DNA of 41,793 nt, taken from contig CADCIO010000028.1 in assembly GCA_902801475.1 (NCBI GenBank), positions 1 to 41,793 of the forward strand, given 5' to 3'. This document shows positions 1 through 7,422 of the stretch, piece by piece. Under the pieces are notes generated by a model, which was not told the DNA's origin, made no database searches, and worked only from the letters and a program-made list of their open reading frames with translations. Numbering within the stretch: the stretch's first letter is position 1; every line of letters starts with the position of its first letter. The DNA comes from an uncultured Bacteroidales bacterium. GTDB taxonomy: Bacteria; Bacteroidota; Bacteroidia; Bacteroidales; Bacteroidaceae. The position numbers were made by a program, and so were the translations under genes.

Positions 1-1
1 T

Positions 2-235
2 GCGTATCCAGTAGTATGTGACTTCCCCTACACGACCCAGAACGGTAGGGACGCAACCGACGAACTGGTGGCAGACCTGTATGCCGACAATCCTGAGTAT
101 ATCGAGCAGGTGAAGGGCATCATCACGCAGAACCGCAAGTGCGAACTCACCCTGTACTTCTCTGTGTCGCTGGACAGCAAGGGAAGGAAATGGCAACGCA
201 TCAAGCTGAGCAACATCACACAGCTGCTGAATTAA
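2..235 (+). CDS. 3' end of an unidentified protein (partial)
   Basis: An open frame runs in from the left edge and stops at TAA 233-235, giving the last 77 residues of a protein whose start lies outside the window. The fragment is mixed charged/hydrophobic, contains the stretch CDFPYTTQNGRDATDE and ends in LSNITQLLN. No motif was recognised, so no function is offered. A clear terminator follows 40 bases downstream, which supports this being the real end of a gene. Confidence 0.6.
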   Translation, partial: AYPVVCDFPYTTQNGRDATDELVADLYADNPEYIEQVKGIITQNRKCELTLYFSVSLDSKGRKWQRIKLSNITQLLN

Positions 236-274
236 CCAGCCCACGCGCTGGCGAAAGTTCCATGCGGCAAGAAT

Positions 275-316
275 GACAATCACGACCTCAGCAACGGGGT
301 CGTGATTGTTGTTTTT
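275..316 (+). terminator. Rho-independent terminator after the partial gene
   Basis: The arms CAATCACGACC (277-287) and GGTCGTGATTG (298-308) are perfectly complementary around a loop of about 10 bases. They are followed by a T-rich run (309-316). The stem sequence is nearly the same as the terminator at 1920-1954. Confidence 0.85.
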
Positions 317-345
317 GTGCCTTAATGAAAATAATTTCAGAAATA

Positions 346-377
346 TTTGTAGGTTTGTTTTTGTTTTCGTAACTTTG
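346..377 (+). promoter_or_regulatory. Bacteroidota sigma-ABfr-type promoter
   Basis: TTTG at 346-349 and TAACTTTG at 370-377 are separated by 20 bases, matching the Bacteroidetes -33 TTTG / -7 TAnnTTTG consensus. It lies about 85 bases upstream of the lipoprotein ATG at 463, with an A-rich leader between. Confidence 0.75.
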
Positions 378-462
378 CAAGCAATATGGTAACCAAGACC
401 TGAAATCAATTATTAAAACAAACAACCATAAAAACAATCATTAACCTAAACAAAACAACATT

Positions 463-1878
463 ATGAAAAAGATGTTACAATGGGTGATGGCCGCCACCCT
501 CGTTTGCGGCGCAAGCGTATTCACAGCATGTTCGTCTGACGATGACGACAACAACAACAGCGGAAACAATGAGACGAAGGGCGGCAAGAACCGTCAGGAG
601 TTCGTGGAGCACACGCGTGCCAACTTGAAGAGCGTGGCTGAGAACCTGAACTTCACCACGATCAACTCGTTCAACTATATGAACACCTACCTGAACGAGT
701 ACCTCCTGCTCAACGACGAGTTCGACAAGACCATCAGCCGCGTTTTTGCCGAGAAGATTCAGGCGTCGCTCAAGCCTTTTGAGACACCTCCAGCCGATCT
801 TCCTGACGAATTGAAGAATGACTACAAGTACATGGCCGCCGTTGATTTGACGGACTTTAATTACACCTTCACCGCCACAATGACTGGCTTCAACATGGCC
901 GAGAATGCCGACGAGGGTCTTGTGGTTGAGATTCCTGTCTATGGAACCTCTGATACTCAAGGTGTCAAGTTTGCCATCAAGGGCACAGGCGACACTTATA
1001 GTTTTAGATCGCCTCGTTTCTCCAACGACTCAGTGCTGGTTAGGATCAAGCTCCCAGCTCAGTACAACTTGTCCTTTAGCGTCAAGGCCGACGGCAAATG
1101 GACAGAGTATCTCTATGGCACCGTCAAGAACACTGCGGAGAATTTGGATGGTGCAACAACTCCCGGTGGTGTCACACCATTTCTGCCTTCAGCCGATGCA
1201 TGGAACGCAGCCCTCGATCTCCACTCCAACATCCCTGGCGTAGATGCCACCGACATCTATTTCGCCATCGGTCAGGATCCCGAGACGCACAAGGCTGGTC
1301 TGAAGCTTGACTACACCCACAACGCCCAGAAGGTGCTCAACGTGACGGCCACGATGAACAACACCAACGGCAAGACTGACTACTCCAAGTTTACCAGCAC
1401 CAACAGCATCGCCGACGTCTTCACCGCCATCATGGCCGGCAACAGCATCGAGGACATGACCCTCACGATGCTCGGCTGCCTGACCACCAACGTCAAGGTG
1501 AGCGACTGCGAGAAGGTGGTGACACTCCAGAACGAGATGACCGAAGCACGCCGCAACTATGCCGACCAGAAGACCATCGAGAACTATGTGAGCCAGATCA
1601 ACAAGCTCGTCACCAGCACCATGTCTGACAAGACCCTGGGCCAGGAGATCCCAATGAAGCTCACCACCACCCAGATCGGCATCGACTACTGGGCAGTGCC
1701 AGCGCTCAAGTTCGCCGACGAGACCGACTACGTGCCACTCACCGAGGTGCTCGACCAGAAGTACGCCGTTGATCCAGCGAAGGACGCCATCATCGTGGCT
1801 CGCCAGCTCATGCAGGCCGTACGGAAGCTCCAGACCCTCTTCTATCAGACAGAACCTCAGGACGGAGTAGTAAGATAA
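463..1878 (+). CDS. Unknown surface lipoprotein, 471 aa
   Basis: The N-terminus is a type II (lipoprotein) signal: MKK, a hydrophobic run, then a lipobox ending in Cys23. It is followed by SSDDDDNNN, an acidic stretch like the Bacteroidota lipoprotein export signal that directs lipoproteins to the cell surface. The mature part has no transmembrane segment. It begins with a probably helical region (NRQEFVEHTRANLKSVAENL, residues about 40-60), then a beta-rich middle and a helical C-terminal third. No domain family was recognised. It is a single-gene transcription unit, with its own promoter upstream and terminators on both sides. Outer-membrane or surface location is inferred from the signal; the function is unknown. 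Confidence 0.8.
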   Translation: MKKMLQWVMAATLVCGASVFTACSSDDDDNNNSGNNETKGGKNRQEFVEHTRANLKSVAENLNFTTINSFNYMNTYLNEYLLLNDEFDKTISRVFAEKIQASLKPFETPPADLPDELKNDYKYMAAVDLTDFNYTFTATMTGFNMAENADEGLVVEIPVYGTSDTQGVKFAIKGTGDTYSFRSPRFSNDSVLVRIKLPAQYNLSFSVKADGKWTEYLYGTVKNTAENLDGATTPGGVTPFLPSADAWNAALDLHSNIPGVDATDIYFAIGQDPETHKAGLKLDYTHNAQKVLNVTATMNNTNGKTDYSKFTSTNSIADVFTAIMAGNSIEDMTLTMLGCLTTNVKVSDCEKVVTLQNEMTEARRNYADQKTIENYVSQINKLVTSTMSDKTLGQEIPMKLTTTQIGIDYWAVPALKFADETDYVPLTEVLDQKYAVDPAKDAIIVARQLMQAVRKLQTLFYQTEPQDGVVR

Positions 1879-1917
1879 GAGCGGATCAAGGAACGTTTCT
1901 CTGATCCCCATTCACAA

Positions 1918-1954
1918 ATATCACGACCTCAGATTTCTGAGGTCGTGATTTTTT
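1918..1954 (+). terminator. Rho-independent terminator after the lipoprotein gene
   Basis: Two 14-base arms, ATCACGACCTCAGA (1920-1933) and TCTGAGGTCGTGAT (1936-1949), pair perfectly around a two-base gap and are followed by a T run to 1954. It is very stable and could work in both directions. Confidence 0.9.
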
Positions 1955-2124
1955 GTGTAATGGGAAGAAGTCTGAGGGGGGGGCATTCAAGGAAAATGGC
2001 ACCACAAGGAGATGAATGCTATTCTTCCTTGATATCATCAGGCCACCAATACCGTTTCGTAGAGCTGTTTTATCTTTTCATCAGCATGGGCTGGGGTTAT
2101 CTGTCTTGTTGTCATAATTTGAAG

Positions 2125-2640
2125 TCATTCCATTCGTCCCCATTTCATTTCTTCTCCCTCTTTGTCATACTGCTTGCGCTTACCAACGGGAGGTTCTGTC
2201 AAGGTGATGCGAACCACTGCTGTACGTTCAAGACTACGGGCAATAGCATCATCGAAAGCATCCATGTGGTGAGGGAGAAAACGCTGGCAGATGGCTCTCA
2301 GACCAGCAATTTTCTCATCGCGGTCAGTTACAATCTCTGCCTTACCAACGGCGGTTGCCGATTTGTACTGTAGCGTAAAGCTCCCGTCTTTAGGGCCAAC
2401 CGTAGGTGCACATTTGGTAACTGCCGACAGGAATACGGTCGGATTGTGTGCTATGCAGTCCAATTTTTCACCCTCTAAAGCACAATGGAAATAGAAGGTT
2501 TTCTCGTCAGTACGCGCCAAAGACAGGGGCAATCCGTAAGGAGTCCCGTTGGGGCGCGTCATGCTAACTGTTACGTATGGAGCCTTGTCGAACACCTCCA
2601 AGGCGAAGGTGGCATCCATCTCTCTACTTGCTTTTCTCAT
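2125..2640 (-). CDS. Pyridoxamine 5'-phosphate oxidase-family protein (NimA-like), 171 aa
   Basis: The sequence fits the split-barrel flavin-binding family that includes the nitroimidazole-resistance protein NimA. Features are an N-terminal MRKASREMD segment, the beta-strand pair VTVSMTRPNGTPYGLPLSLA, then TFYFHCALEGEKLDCIAHNPTV-type strands and a C-terminal VVRITL strand. Family members bind FMN or heme and reduce or detoxify small molecules; the substrate here cannot be read from sequence. It is the last gene of a leftward operon, 12 bases after the MmcQ/YjbR gene. The same operon begins with a nitroreductase. Length is typical for the NimA-like branch. Whether it acts on nitro drugs is inference only. 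Confidence 0.85.
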   Translation of the reverse strand: MRKASREMDATFALEVFDKAPYVTVSMTRPNGTPYGLPLSLARTDEKTFYFHCALEGEKLDCIAHNPTVFLSAVTKCAPTVGPKDGSFTLQYKSATAVGKAEIVTDRDEKIAGLRAICQRFLPHHMDAFDDAIARSLERTAVVRITLTEPPVGKRKQYDKEGEEMKWGRME

Positions 2641-2652
2641 AATCTTGTTCTT

Positions 2653-3030
2653 CTACCTCACAATGATATACTTCTGACGAATGGCTTTGGGAAGCTTTGA
2701 TACGATGAGCTGGTAAGACTCCATAATCAAGGCTTCTACTTGTGAGTCCTCCATCTGTTCGTAACACACATCGCTCCAGTGCTTCTTGTTCCAATGCCAT
2801 GCTGGTGTTACAGCAGAGAATTGTTCTCGCAATTCAATATTCCTGTCAGGTGAAAGCTTCAGGGCAATCCTTGGTTCCGAATTCTTCATGTCATGCTCGC
2901 CACCACCCAGCCAAAGGCATGCAAATATCTTTCCCTCCAGTCGGAAGGTCAAGACGTCATCGCCAAACGGCTGGTCTTCGGTTACGCCGTAGAGTGACAA
3001 GGTGTATTCTCTTATTTGTTCGATGTTCAT
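2653..3030 (-). CDS. MmcQ/YjbR family protein, 125 aa
   Basis: MmcQ/YjbR proteins are small cytoplasmic proteins with a CyaY-like fold. The hallmarks are visible: the N-terminal EYTLSLYGVTEDQPFGDD segment, the LEGKIFACLWL strand, ALKLSPDRNIELREQF, and the C-terminal PAWHWNKKHWSDVCY followed by a helix ending in LPKAIRQK. The biochemical role of the family is unsettled; DNA binding has been proposed. An upstream in-frame ATG at 3147 would add 39 residues that lie inside the DUF1294 gene, so I chose the ATG at 3028-3030. It overlaps the DUF1294 stop as ATGA and starts exactly where the family begins. Translational coupling to DUF1294 is likely. Confidence 0.88.
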   Translation of the reverse strand: MNIEQIREYTLSLYGVTEDQPFGDDVLTFRLEGKIFACLWLGGGEHDMKNSEPRIALKLSPDRNIELREQFSAVTPAWHWNKKHWSDVCYEQMEDSQVEALIMESYQLIVSKLPKAIRQKYIIVR

Positions 3031-3302
3031 ATATTCTGCGCTACAAAATAGCCTATAATCAATAGTTGGATGATGATGATGACCGGTAAACCGAACTTGA
3101 ATTTCTTGTGCATGGTCTTGTGGTGCCATACTTTCATGCCCAACCAAGCTCCGATGCTGCCACCAATAACGGCCAATCCCAATAGCGTAGCCTCAGGAAT
3201 TCGCCACTTGGAACGTTTCGCTTTCCACTTGTCTATGCCATAGACGAGGAAGGTGATAACGTTAATGGCTATGAGATATATGATGATTAACTGTGTTGTC
3301 AT
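3027..3302 (-). CDS. DUF1294 membrane protein, 91 aa
   Basis: This is a short integral membrane protein of the DUF1294 family. It has an N-terminal hydrophobic helix (about residues 4-20), the family signature YGIDKWKAKRSKWRIPE, a glycine-rich second helix LLGLAVIGGSIGAWLGM, the HKTMHKKFKFGLP motif and a third hydrophobic helix at the C-terminus. The length is normal for a stand-alone DUF1294 protein. The function of the family is unknown. The stop codon overlaps the start of the MmcQ/YjbR gene by four bases (ATGA), so the two are co-translated. The nitroreductase gene lies 83 bases upstream on the same strand. Confidence 0.9.
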   Translation of the reverse strand: MTTQLIIIYLIAINVITFLVYGIDKWKAKRSKWRIPEATLLGLAVIGGSIGAWLGMKVWHHKTMHKKFKFGLPVIIIIQLLIIGYFVAQNI

Positions 3303-3385
3303 TTCTCATATATTTAATCGTTGTTATTCTTCTGCTTCACAACGCAGGAGTCTCATTCCCTTGGCCTTTTCTTCGATTGGCTTGC

Positions 3386-3943
3386 TTATTTGATGTACTT
3401 CACCTTCGAAGCATCACGAGGCTTGGCTTCGGGCTTTTCATCTGGGTAGCCAATGGCAATGACATATAACAGCTTATAGCCTTCAGGGATGTCGAGACTG
3501 TCACGGAGAGCTTTGGCTTTCTCATCAGTTGTGAGGAAACGCACAGGTCCTGTCTGGATGCAGGTGCCGAGTCCCAATGACTGCGCGGCCAGCATCATGT
3601 TTTCGCCCAACAGACCTGCATCAAGGTCGAACCTGCCGTCGGCTGGAGCACAGACACAGATGAGGTTGGGAGCATTACGGGTTTGCTCCTTCACGTCAGC
3701 CATCAGTTTCTGGTCTTCAATGATTCGTATGGCCCAGTTCTGGCGGTTCATCGCACTTGGAGCGTTGATGCCGGCAAGGGCTACGGCCTCCAGCTTCTCA
3801 TGCTCCACAGGCTTGTTGAGATACTTGCGGACAGAGTGACGCGCCATCATGTTGTTAATCACTTCGTTTCCATTAACACTCTGTGCCGAGAGGGTCAGCA
3901 CACTTACCATTGCCATGAGGCAGAAAAATAGTCTTTTCATCAT
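3386..3943 (-). CDS. Nitroreductase family protein with a signal peptide, 185 aa
   Basis: Nitroreductases are FMN enzymes that use NAD(P)H to reduce nitroaromatics, quinones and related compounds. Visible family features are RHSVRKYLNKPV (FMN phosphate contacts), INAPSAMNRQNWAIRI, the GLLGENMMLAAQSLGLGTC helix and LLYVIAIGYPDEKP near the end. The first 20 residues (MMKR, a hydrophobic run, LTLSAQS) are a typical Sec signal peptide ending at SAQ, so the protein is probably exported to the periplasm; that is unusual for this cytosolic family. It starts at ATG 3941-3943 or the adjacent ATG at 3938-3940. It is the first gene of the leftward operon and has a promoter just upstream. Confidence 0.9.
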   Translation of the reverse strand: MMKRLFFCLMAMVSVLTLSAQSVNGNEVINNMMARHSVRKYLNKPVEHEKLEAVALAGINAPSAMNRQNWAIRIIEDQKLMADVKEQTRNAPNLICVCAPADGRFDLDAGLLGENMMLAAQSLGLGTCIQTGPVRFLTTDEKAKALRDSLDIPEGYKLLYVIAIGYPDEKPEAKPRDASKVKYIK

Positions 3944-3988
3944 TGTTGTAGTTTTGTTGGTTACTGTTTCGATGTCATGTGTGGGTGC

Positions 3989-4022
3989 AAAGGTAATACA
4001 TTTTAATATTCTACGCTACAAA
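3989..4022 (-). promoter_or_regulatory. Promoter of the nitroreductase operon
   Basis: On the minus strand the -7 box TACCTTTG is at 3996-3989 and TTTG is at 4022-4019, 22 bases further upstream. It is about 45 bases before the nitroreductase ATG and is back-to-back with the HAD gene promoter. Confidence 0.65.
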
Positions 4023-4032
4023 TGTCATCGGA

Positions 4033-4067
4033 TTTTAGCATTGAATGAAGATTTTGTCGTAACTTTG
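4033..4067 (+). promoter_or_regulatory. Promoter of the HAD-GNAT-EamA operon
   Basis: The -7 box TAACTTTG is at 4060-4067, 22 bases before the ATG at 4089. The -33 region is weaker, with TTTTAG at 4033-4038. The box is followed by an A/C-rich leader (CAACCAATAACAACCAACAAG-like), typical of Bacteroidota genes without a Shine-Dalgarno site. Confidence 0.6.
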
Positions 4068-4088
4068 CAACCAATAACAACCAACAAG

Positions 4089-4907
4089 ATGAAGTTTGAC
4101 TCTATGATTGCATCAGACCATACATACGCATTATTCTTTGACATCGACGGGACGCTCGTGAGTTTCAAGACGCATGAGATTCCCTTGTCCACCATCCAGG
4201 CGCTGACGGAGGCTAAGGCCAACGGGTCGCGGGTTTATATTGCCACAGGACGTCCACCGCTGATCATCACCAACCTGAAGGCCATCGAACATCTCATCGA
4301 CGGGTATGTCACCACCAACGGCGCTTTGTGCTATGTGGGTGACGAGCTGGTGGGTTACCAGCCCATCGCCCAGCAGGATGTGATGACTTGTGTGGAGGAT
4401 GCGAAGGCAAAGGGTTACAGCCTGATTGTGATTGGTCGGAAGGATGTGGCGGTGCTTGACCCAGCGGGCGACATCGAGCGCATCTTCCATCGGATGCTGG
4501 CTGTCAACGAACTCGCACAGGCTGCGCCGTTGGACGAGGTGCTCCAGCAAGACGTCCTCCAGTTGACCGCCTTCATCCCGTCTGACTATGAGCAGGAACT
4601 GCTGACGCGGATGCCGCAATGTGTGTCGGGTCGATGGCATCCGGAGTTCACCGACATCACCGCCAACGGCGCCGACAAGGGCAAGGGCATCCTCGCGATG
4701 GCATGTCATGAGGGCTTCGACCCCAGCCGCACCATCGCTTTTGGTGACGGGGGCAACGACACCTCGATGATTCGTCAGGCAGGCATCGGCATCGCCATGG
4801 GCAACGCCATCGACGAACTGAAAGCGCAGGCCGATTATGTCACCACCTCAGTCGATGACGACGGCATCCTCCATGCCCTGAAGCATTTCCATGTGATTCA
4901 ACCCTGA
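4089..4907 (+). CDS. HAD-superfamily Cof-type phosphatase, 272 aa
   Basis: This is a haloacid dehalogenase-type phosphatase of the Cof/YidA subfamily, which hydrolyses sugar phosphates and similar metabolites in the cytoplasm. Motif I is FFDIDGTL (Asp18 nucleophile, Asp20 acid/base), motif II is YIATGRP, and motif IV is GDGGNDTSMI (Asp220, Asp224, Mg2+ ligands) followed by GIGIAMGNA. The long segment between motifs II and III is the C2b cap. An in-frame ATG exists far upstream at 3849, but it lies inside the nitroreductase gene and upstream of the promoter, so I chose 4089. ATG at 4104 is an alternative. It is the first gene of a three-gene operon; the substrate cannot be predicted. Confidence 0.9.
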   Translation: MKFDSMIASDHTYALFFDIDGTLVSFKTHEIPLSTIQALTEAKANGSRVYIATGRPPLIITNLKAIEHLIDGYVTTNGALCYVGDELVGYQPIAQQDVMTCVEDAKAKGYSLIVIGRKDVAVLDPAGDIERIFHRMLAVNELAQAAPLDEVLQQDVLQLTAFIPSDYEQELLTRMPQCVSGRWHPEFTDITANGADKGKGILAMACHEGFDPSRTIAFGDGGNDTSMIRQAGIGIAMGNAIDELKAQADYVTTSVDDDGILHALKHFHVIQP

Positions 4908-4931
4908 CTTCATCCCTGAATACGATATCAA

Positions 4932-5414
4932 ATGACAGACGACAGCAACTGTATGATTAGGAAAGCAACTCAAAGTGACATCCAGGGCATCATCGCCCTG
5001 TTGTATCAGGCGGATGCGGTGCATCATGGCATCCGTCCGGACTTGTTCAAGGGAAACACGCCCAAATATGACGAACAGGAACTCGCGGCCATCATCGACG
5101 ACGCCACCAAGCCCATCTTCGTCTATGATGACGGAAACATCTCGGGCCATGCCTTCTGCCAGATCGTCGAGATTCGGAATCACAGGCTCTTGCAGGACAT
5201 CAAGACGCTCTATATCGATGACATCTGCGTGGACGAGAAGGCTCGTGGCCATCACATCGGCAAGGCGTTATACGATCACGTCCACGACTATGCCCGTTCG
5301 ATCGGCTGCTACAGCATCACGCTGAATGTCTGGGAGGGCAACGACCCCGCCATGTGTTTCTATCAGCGCATGGGCATGAAAGTGCAAAAGACAACGATGG
5401 AGGTTCTCATCTGA
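4932..5414 (+). CDS. GNAT family N-acetyltransferase, 160 aa
   Basis: A GCN5-related acetyltransferase, transferring an acetyl group from acetyl-CoA to an amine. It shows the N-terminal IRKATQSDIQGIIALL start, the beta4 strand LYIDDICVDEKARGHHIGKAL with the acetyl-CoA pyrophosphate-binding RGHHIGKA loop, then SITLNVWEGNDPAMCFYQRMGM, the usual motif B with the YQRMGM signature. It begins 24 bases after the HAD gene and ends two bases before the transporter gene, so it belongs to the same operon. The acceptor may be a small molecule or a protein; nothing in the sequence decides this. Confidence 0.9.
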   Translation: MTDDSNCMIRKATQSDIQGIIALLYQADAVHHGIRPDLFKGNTPKYDEQELAAIIDDATKPIFVYDDGNISGHAFCQIVEIRNHRLLQDIKTLYIDDICVDEKARGHHIGKALYDHVHDYARSIGCYSITLNVWEGNDPAMCFYQRMGMKVQKTTMEVLI

Positions 5415-5416
5415 CG

Positions 5417-6388
5417 ATGATGACATCAGTTGGTCAGAATACAAGAATGATTAAAAGAAGCTCTAAATCTCTCTTCCTGATTCCTGAGTGGGTGGCTCTC
5501 TTTGCCTTTATTGCAGCCTTCGCTTGGGGATGGGCTTATCCGCTCATCAAACTCGGCTTTGCTGAATTTGGTATTGCGCAGGACATGACGGGCAGTAAGA
5601 TGCTTTTTGCAGGCATACGCTTTTGTTTGTCTGGTGTCATTATATTGATGATTGCCAAGTTTACTGGTCGGTCATTTGCCCTCAAGGAGACAGGTAGAAA
5701 GCGCGTTATAGGTAGTTGCCTCTTTTTGTTGCTGTTTACATTACTGAACACCACCCTTCACTATGCTGCATTCTATATTGGGCTTTCGCATAGTCTTGGG
5801 TCGCGAGCTGCCATCCTTAATTCTCTGAGCGTCTTCATACTTGTCATTCTTGCTTGCGTTTTTTTCAGAAGTGACAAACTGACCTATCGGAAAATACTGG
5901 GTTGCGTCATCGGCTTCTTGGGTATTCTTGCGCTTAATCTCGAAGGTGAGGATAGTGGAGCCTTCACATTGTTGGGCGATGGTTTGATTATTCTGAATGC
6001 CCTTTGTGGCGCTTTTGCAGGATTGATGACACGAGGGGTCAGTCAGCGCGTGGATGTGTTTGTGGGTACAGGCTATAGTCTTGGTGTGGGTGGTGCTTTG
6101 CTCATCGTTCCGGGACTCTTATTGGGAGGTCCCTTGCCTCATGTGTCACTTTGGGGTATTGTCATCCTCGCGTTGCTTATATGTATTTCCACCATCGGTT
6201 TCACGCTCTACAACAAGTTGCTTGCCTGCAACCCAATGGGCAAGGTGGCTATTTGGAACTCTCTCATCCCTGTGGTGGGGGCAGTCACCTCTTGTCTCTG
6301 TCTTGGCGAAGTGTTCCACCTCAAATATGTTCTCGCCGCTGTTTTAGCAGCCTCTGGCATCTACATCATCAATAAAGGAAAGAAGTGA
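5417..6388 (+). CDS. EamA/DMT-superfamily transporter, about 323 aa
   Basis: A membrane protein with about ten hydrophobic helices arranged as two EamA repeats. The first contains AFAWGWAYPLIKLGFAEF, and the second contains LILNALCGAFAGLMTRGVS and ends in NPMGKVAIWNSLIPVVGAV and LGEVFHLKYVLAAVLAASGIYI. Drug/metabolite transporters of this type export or import small metabolites; the substrate is unknown. The ATG at 5417 is two bases after the GNAT stop, followed directly by a second ATG at 5420. ATG 5447, just before the basic MIKRSSKS stretch, is a plausible shorter start. No terminator is evident after it. Confidence 0.88.
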   Translation: MMTSVGQNTRMIKRSSKSLFLIPEWVALFAFIAAFAWGWAYPLIKLGFAEFGIAQDMTGSKMLFAGIRFCLSGVIILMIAKFTGRSFALKETGRKRVIGSCLFLLLFTLLNTTLHYAAFYIGLSHSLGSRAAILNSLSVFILVILACVFFRSDKLTYRKILGCVIGFLGILALNLEGEDSGAFTLLGDGLIILNALCGAFAGLMTRGVSQRVDVFVGTGYSLGVGGALLIVPGLLLGGPLPHVSLWGIVILALLICISTIGFTLYNKLLACNPMGKVAIWNSLIPVVGAVTSCLCLGEVFHLKYVLAAVLAASGIYIINKGKK

Positions 6389-6446
6389 CCTCGTCTCAGT
6401 CGTTCAACAAAAACAAAAGGTTCCGTGGAAGTTTTTTCGTCAAAAG

Positions 6447-6478
6447 CTTGCTTTATGCCATCAAAAGTTGTACCTTTG
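6447..6478 (+). promoter_or_regulatory. Promoter of the DUF6266 gene
   Basis: CTTG at 6447-6450 and TACCTTTG at 6471-6478 have a 20-base spacer, fitting the Bacteroidota consensus. The start codon is almost 300 bases downstream, so the leader is unusually long. Confidence 0.65.
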
Positions 6479-6538
6479 CACTCGTGGAATTATAGTTGTC
6501 ACATGATTCATTTTCAGAAACCATAGTTCACAAAAAGC

Positions 6539-6600
6539 CTATAGACATCTCCATACCAACGCTATACCATGTCTATACCAACTCTATACCAAGTCTATAG
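6539..6600 (+). repeat. 11-bp tandem repeats framed by an 8-bp inverted repeat
   Basis: About four units of an 11-base repeat with the core CTATACCA lie at 6550-6594: CTATACCATGT, CTATACCAACT, CTATACCAAGT and a first, diverged unit CCATACCAACG. The block is bounded by CTATAGAC (6539-6546) and its reverse complement GTCTATAG (6593-6600). It sits in the transcribed leader of the DUF6266 gene. It is too short and lacks spacers, so it is not a CRISPR. Confidence 0.8.
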
Positions 6601-6771
6601 TACCCTAGGGTTACCTTTGGGTTGTCGTAGAGTTGTCAAGGGGGTAGCCAAGACCCACGGAAGGGCTGACGATGGGTTGGCGATGGATGATTAACAGAGA
6701 ACTAACCCAAGGGAACCTCTGAGGTGGAGCTTCGGTAACCGAGAGGTAATCATAACTAAAACCTAACGCAT

Positions 6772-7380
6772 ATGGCAGATTATCGTGGAGAAAAGAAACG
6801 CGGAAAACTGGGAGACCTGATATACAGTTCATGGAATGGGCGTCCATACGTGCGGCGACGTCCTGCCACTGTGGCCAATCCTCAGACTGAAGCCCAGCAG
6901 AGTCATCGTCATGCCTTTGCTGAGATTTCGCGGCTGTCATCTGCCATGAAAGTGGCCCACACAGAGGGGCTCCATTGGCAGGCCTTGCATCAGAAGCTCA
7001 ATACCCATAGTGTTTTCAAGAGTCTGAATAAAGACTGCTATAGTTCTGATGGCATAGATTATTCCCACATCCGTATCAGTCATGGTTCTGTGACAGGTGT
7101 TTCTATCGAATCTGCTGAGGTCAATGCACAAGGCATAGTAGAAGTGAAATTCACGGCCAGTCCTTTGTCAGATGGAAGGAATGACCAGTTCTTCCTCTAT
7201 GTATTCTGCCCTGATTTGCGGGATGGTCGTTTTGCCCAGCCTGTCACTCGCTCCATCGGTGAGGTTCGTGCGAATGTGCCCAGTGAGTGGCAAGGCCACC
7301 TGTTGCACCTTTATGCTTTTATGAAAGATTCCAAAGGTCGTACATCTGAAACCATTTATGTGGGGCTGTTTCATGCTTAG
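6772..7380 (+). CDS. DUF6266 family protein, 202 aa
   Basis: The N-terminus carries the DUF6266 pattern: a basic start MADYRGEKKRGKLGDLIYSS, WNGRPYVRRRP and NPQTEAQQSHRHAFAEISRL. The C-terminal half (about 100-202) is a beta-rich domain ending in SETIYVGLF that resembles an immunoglobulin-like or jelly-roll sandwich. No signal peptide or membrane segment is seen. DUF6266 is a Bacteroidota family of unknown function, often about 200 residues, so this copy is full length. The start ATG is the first in frame and the protein begins with the family signature. The long repeat-bearing leader upstream is the main oddity. Family assignment is from recalled pattern, not a search. Confidence 0.75.
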   Translation: MADYRGEKKRGKLGDLIYSSWNGRPYVRRRPATVANPQTEAQQSHRHAFAEISRLSSAMKVAHTEGLHWQALHQKLNTHSVFKSLNKDCYSSDGIDYSHIRISHGSVTGVSIESAEVNAQGIVEVKFTASPLSDGRNDQFFLYVFCPDLRDGRFAQPVTRSIGEVRANVPSEWQGHLLHLYAFMKDSKGRTSETIYVGLFHA

Positions 7381-7422
7381 AAATGAGATATATTAACAAG
7401 ATTCATTGATGACCACAAGATT

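Larger units (their letters stand above)
6389..6771. other. 383-bp intergenic region with promoter and repeat-bearing leader
   Basis: There is no gene here. It holds a promoter (6447-6478), a tandem repeat block bounded by an inverted repeat (6539-6600), a second TACCTTTG at 6612-6619 that lacks a good -33 element, and a G-rich stretch (6601-6690). A small hairpin CTTCGG-TAA-CCGAG lies at about 6729-6742. Transcription from the first promoter would give a leader of about 290 bases before the ATG at 6772. Confidence 0.6.

Noticed and set aside
1945..2373. A 142-codon plus-strand frame starting inside the terminator
   Set aside because: It starts inside a terminator hairpin and overlaps the antisense NimA-like gene; the sequence is Cys/Phe/Ser-rich with no homology recognised.
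6612..6619. A second TACCTTTG in the DUF6266 leader
   Set aside because: No TTTG-like element lies 19-22 bases upstream. It could still be a weak second start, so it is only mentioned in the intergenic entry.
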